Notes under the pieces: model-generated
Databases searched by the model: none
Seen by the model: the letters and a program-made list of their open reading frames with translations, nothing else
Told to the model about the DNA's origin: nothing
Assembly: GCA_002392525.1 (NCBI GenBank)
Contig: DGHE01000084.1
Coordinates: forward strand, 1 to 12,712
From: Bacteroidales bacterium UBA3856
Lineage (GTDB): Bacteria > Bacteroidota > Bacteroidia > Bacteroidales > UBA932
Direction of reading: 5' to 3'
DNA: 12,712 nt
Part shown: piece after piece, positions 12,197 through 12,712 of the stretch
Numbering within the stretch: the stretch's first letter is position 1
Layout: every line of letters starts with the position of its first letter
Made by a program: the position numbers and the translations under genes

Positions 12197-12227
12197 CAAA
12201 AGTATCGAAATATTGGGAAACTTCCAA
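12197..12227 (-). promoter_or_regulatory. Bacteroidota promoter of pyrH
   Basis: The minus strand carries TTG (12227-12225) and TACTTTTG (12204-12197) separated by 20 bp, a close match to the phylum's -33/-7 consensus. The leader to the pyrH ATG would be about 20 nt. It overlaps the divergent promoter for the cytochrome b gene in the same 105-bp gap. Confidence 0.7.
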
Positions 12228-12245
12228 GAAAGATTCCTATATTTG
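12213..12245 (+). promoter_or_regulatory. Bacteroidota promoter of the succinate dehydrogenase cytochrome b gene
   Basis: TTG at 12213-12215 and TATATTTG at 12238-12245, spaced by 22 bp, fit the TTG/TAnnTTTG consensus. The leader to the ATG at 12277 would be about 25 nt and is purine-rich and AT-rich (ACAACAACAATA just before the start), typical of well-translated Bacteroidota genes that lack a Shine-Dalgarno sequence. Confidence 0.7.
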
Positions 12246-12276
12246 CATAATTGAAACAAACCTGACAACAACAATA

Positions 12277-12712
12277 ATGGCTAATTTTTTAACCTCCTCC
12301 ATCGGCAAGAAGTTCATTCAGAGCGTCAGCGGCGCTTTCCTTATCATCTTCCTGCTTCTTCACGGTACCATCAATTTTTTCTCCGTCATTGATTCCCTTC
12401 ACGGAAACTTTGGCAAGGTAGCGGCCGACAACATGCCCTACACCCACGGTGACGGCTGGTTCCAGCTGGGCTGCGACTTTATGTCCTCCCCCGTCATCAC
12501 CATCATGGTTCCCGTACTGGCTCTCGGTTTCCTCATCCACATCGGCTACGGCATCTGGCTCAGCGTCCAGAACTTCCAGCGCCGCGGCGGCGTAAAGCGC
12601 TATGAAGTTTCCTCCAAGGCCAAGAACGACAGCTGGAGCGCTAAGAACATGTTCGTGCTGGGTATAGTCATCCTCGGCTTCGTGTTTTTCCACCTCACCC
12701 ACTTCTGGGCCA
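12277..12712 (+). CDS. sdhC: Succinate dehydrogenase/fumarate reductase cytochrome b subunit, N-terminal part
   Basis: The frame from the ATG at 12277 stays open to the window end: 145 complete codons and no stop, so the gene is cut off. The start, MANFLTSSIGKKFIQSVSGAFL, matches the Bacteroidota/B. subtilis-type cytochrome b that anchors the flavoprotein and iron-sulfur subunits in the inner membrane and carries heme b. Three hydrophobic helices are covered so far: about 15-37 (FLIIFLLLHGTINFF), 71-95 (VITIMVPVLALGFLIHIGYGIWL) and 125-145 (NMFVLGIVILGFVFFHLTHFW). H29, H87 and the HLTH pair near 138-141 are candidate heme ligands. The flavoprotein and iron-sulfur genes are expected just beyond the window. 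Confidence 0.93.
   Translation, partial: MANFLTSSIGKKFIQSVSGAFLIIFLLLHGTINFFSVIDSLHGNFGKVAADNMPYTHGDGWFQLGCDFMSSPVITIMVPVLALGFLIHIGYGIWLSVQNFQRRGGVKRYEVSSKAKNDSWSAKNMFVLGIVILGFVFFHLTHFWA

Noticed and set aside
12289..12702. Minus-strand frame of 137 codons near the window end
   Set aside because: It is antisense to the cytochrome b gene, which has clear membrane helices and a good promoter.

Overview
The window looks like chromosomal DNA from a Bacteroidota member, most likely of order Bacteroidales. Four intergenic regions carry the phylum's TAnnTTTG -7 promoter element, three of them with a TTG about 20-22 bp upstream. Start codons lack strong Shine-Dalgarno sequences, and the gene families fit (DUF4252, a DUF4810/DUF799 lipoprotein cassette, a B. 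subtilis-type succinate dehydrogenase cytochrome b). By eye the flanking housekeeping DNA is near 60% GC. The central island is clearly lower: about 50% in the transposase-like gene and about 45% in the lipoprotein cassette.

Layout. (1) 77-2747, minus strand: a tightly packed operon of a membrane-anchored coiled-coil protein, hemW, a two-helix membrane protein and a DUF2007 protein, ending in a hairpin at 12-45. (2) 2802-4607, plus strand, divergent from it: a full-length three-domain Xaa-Pro aminopeptidase. (3) 4635-8725, an accessory island: a C-rich minisatellite, a 110-bp nested palindrome (A), a Y1/HUH REP-associated transposase-like gene (RAYT), a second palindrome (B), a four-gene CsgG/lipoprotein/DUF4810/DUF799 cassette with its own promoter, a third palindrome (C), and a G-rich minisatellite. 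(4) 8735-10530, minus strand: a four-gene ECF sigma factor operon in which DUF4252 proteins bracket the sigma factor and a small membrane protein that may be its anti-sigma factor. (5) 10604-12171, minus strand: pyrH followed at once by a secreted esterase. (6) From 12277, plus strand: the start of a succinate dehydrogenase/fumarate reductase cytochrome b gene, cut by the window edge.

The most interesting part is the island. All three palindromes are exactly 110 bp and centred on a 10-nt loop, with 16-bp inner arms and 13-bp outer arms. A and B flank the RAYT gene; B and C flank the CsgG cassette. This is the arrangement expected of a RAYT and its cognate REP-like elements, here next to a probable envelope export or assembly cassette of lower GC. 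No tRNA, rRNA, CRISPR array or complete conventional insertion sequence was seen.
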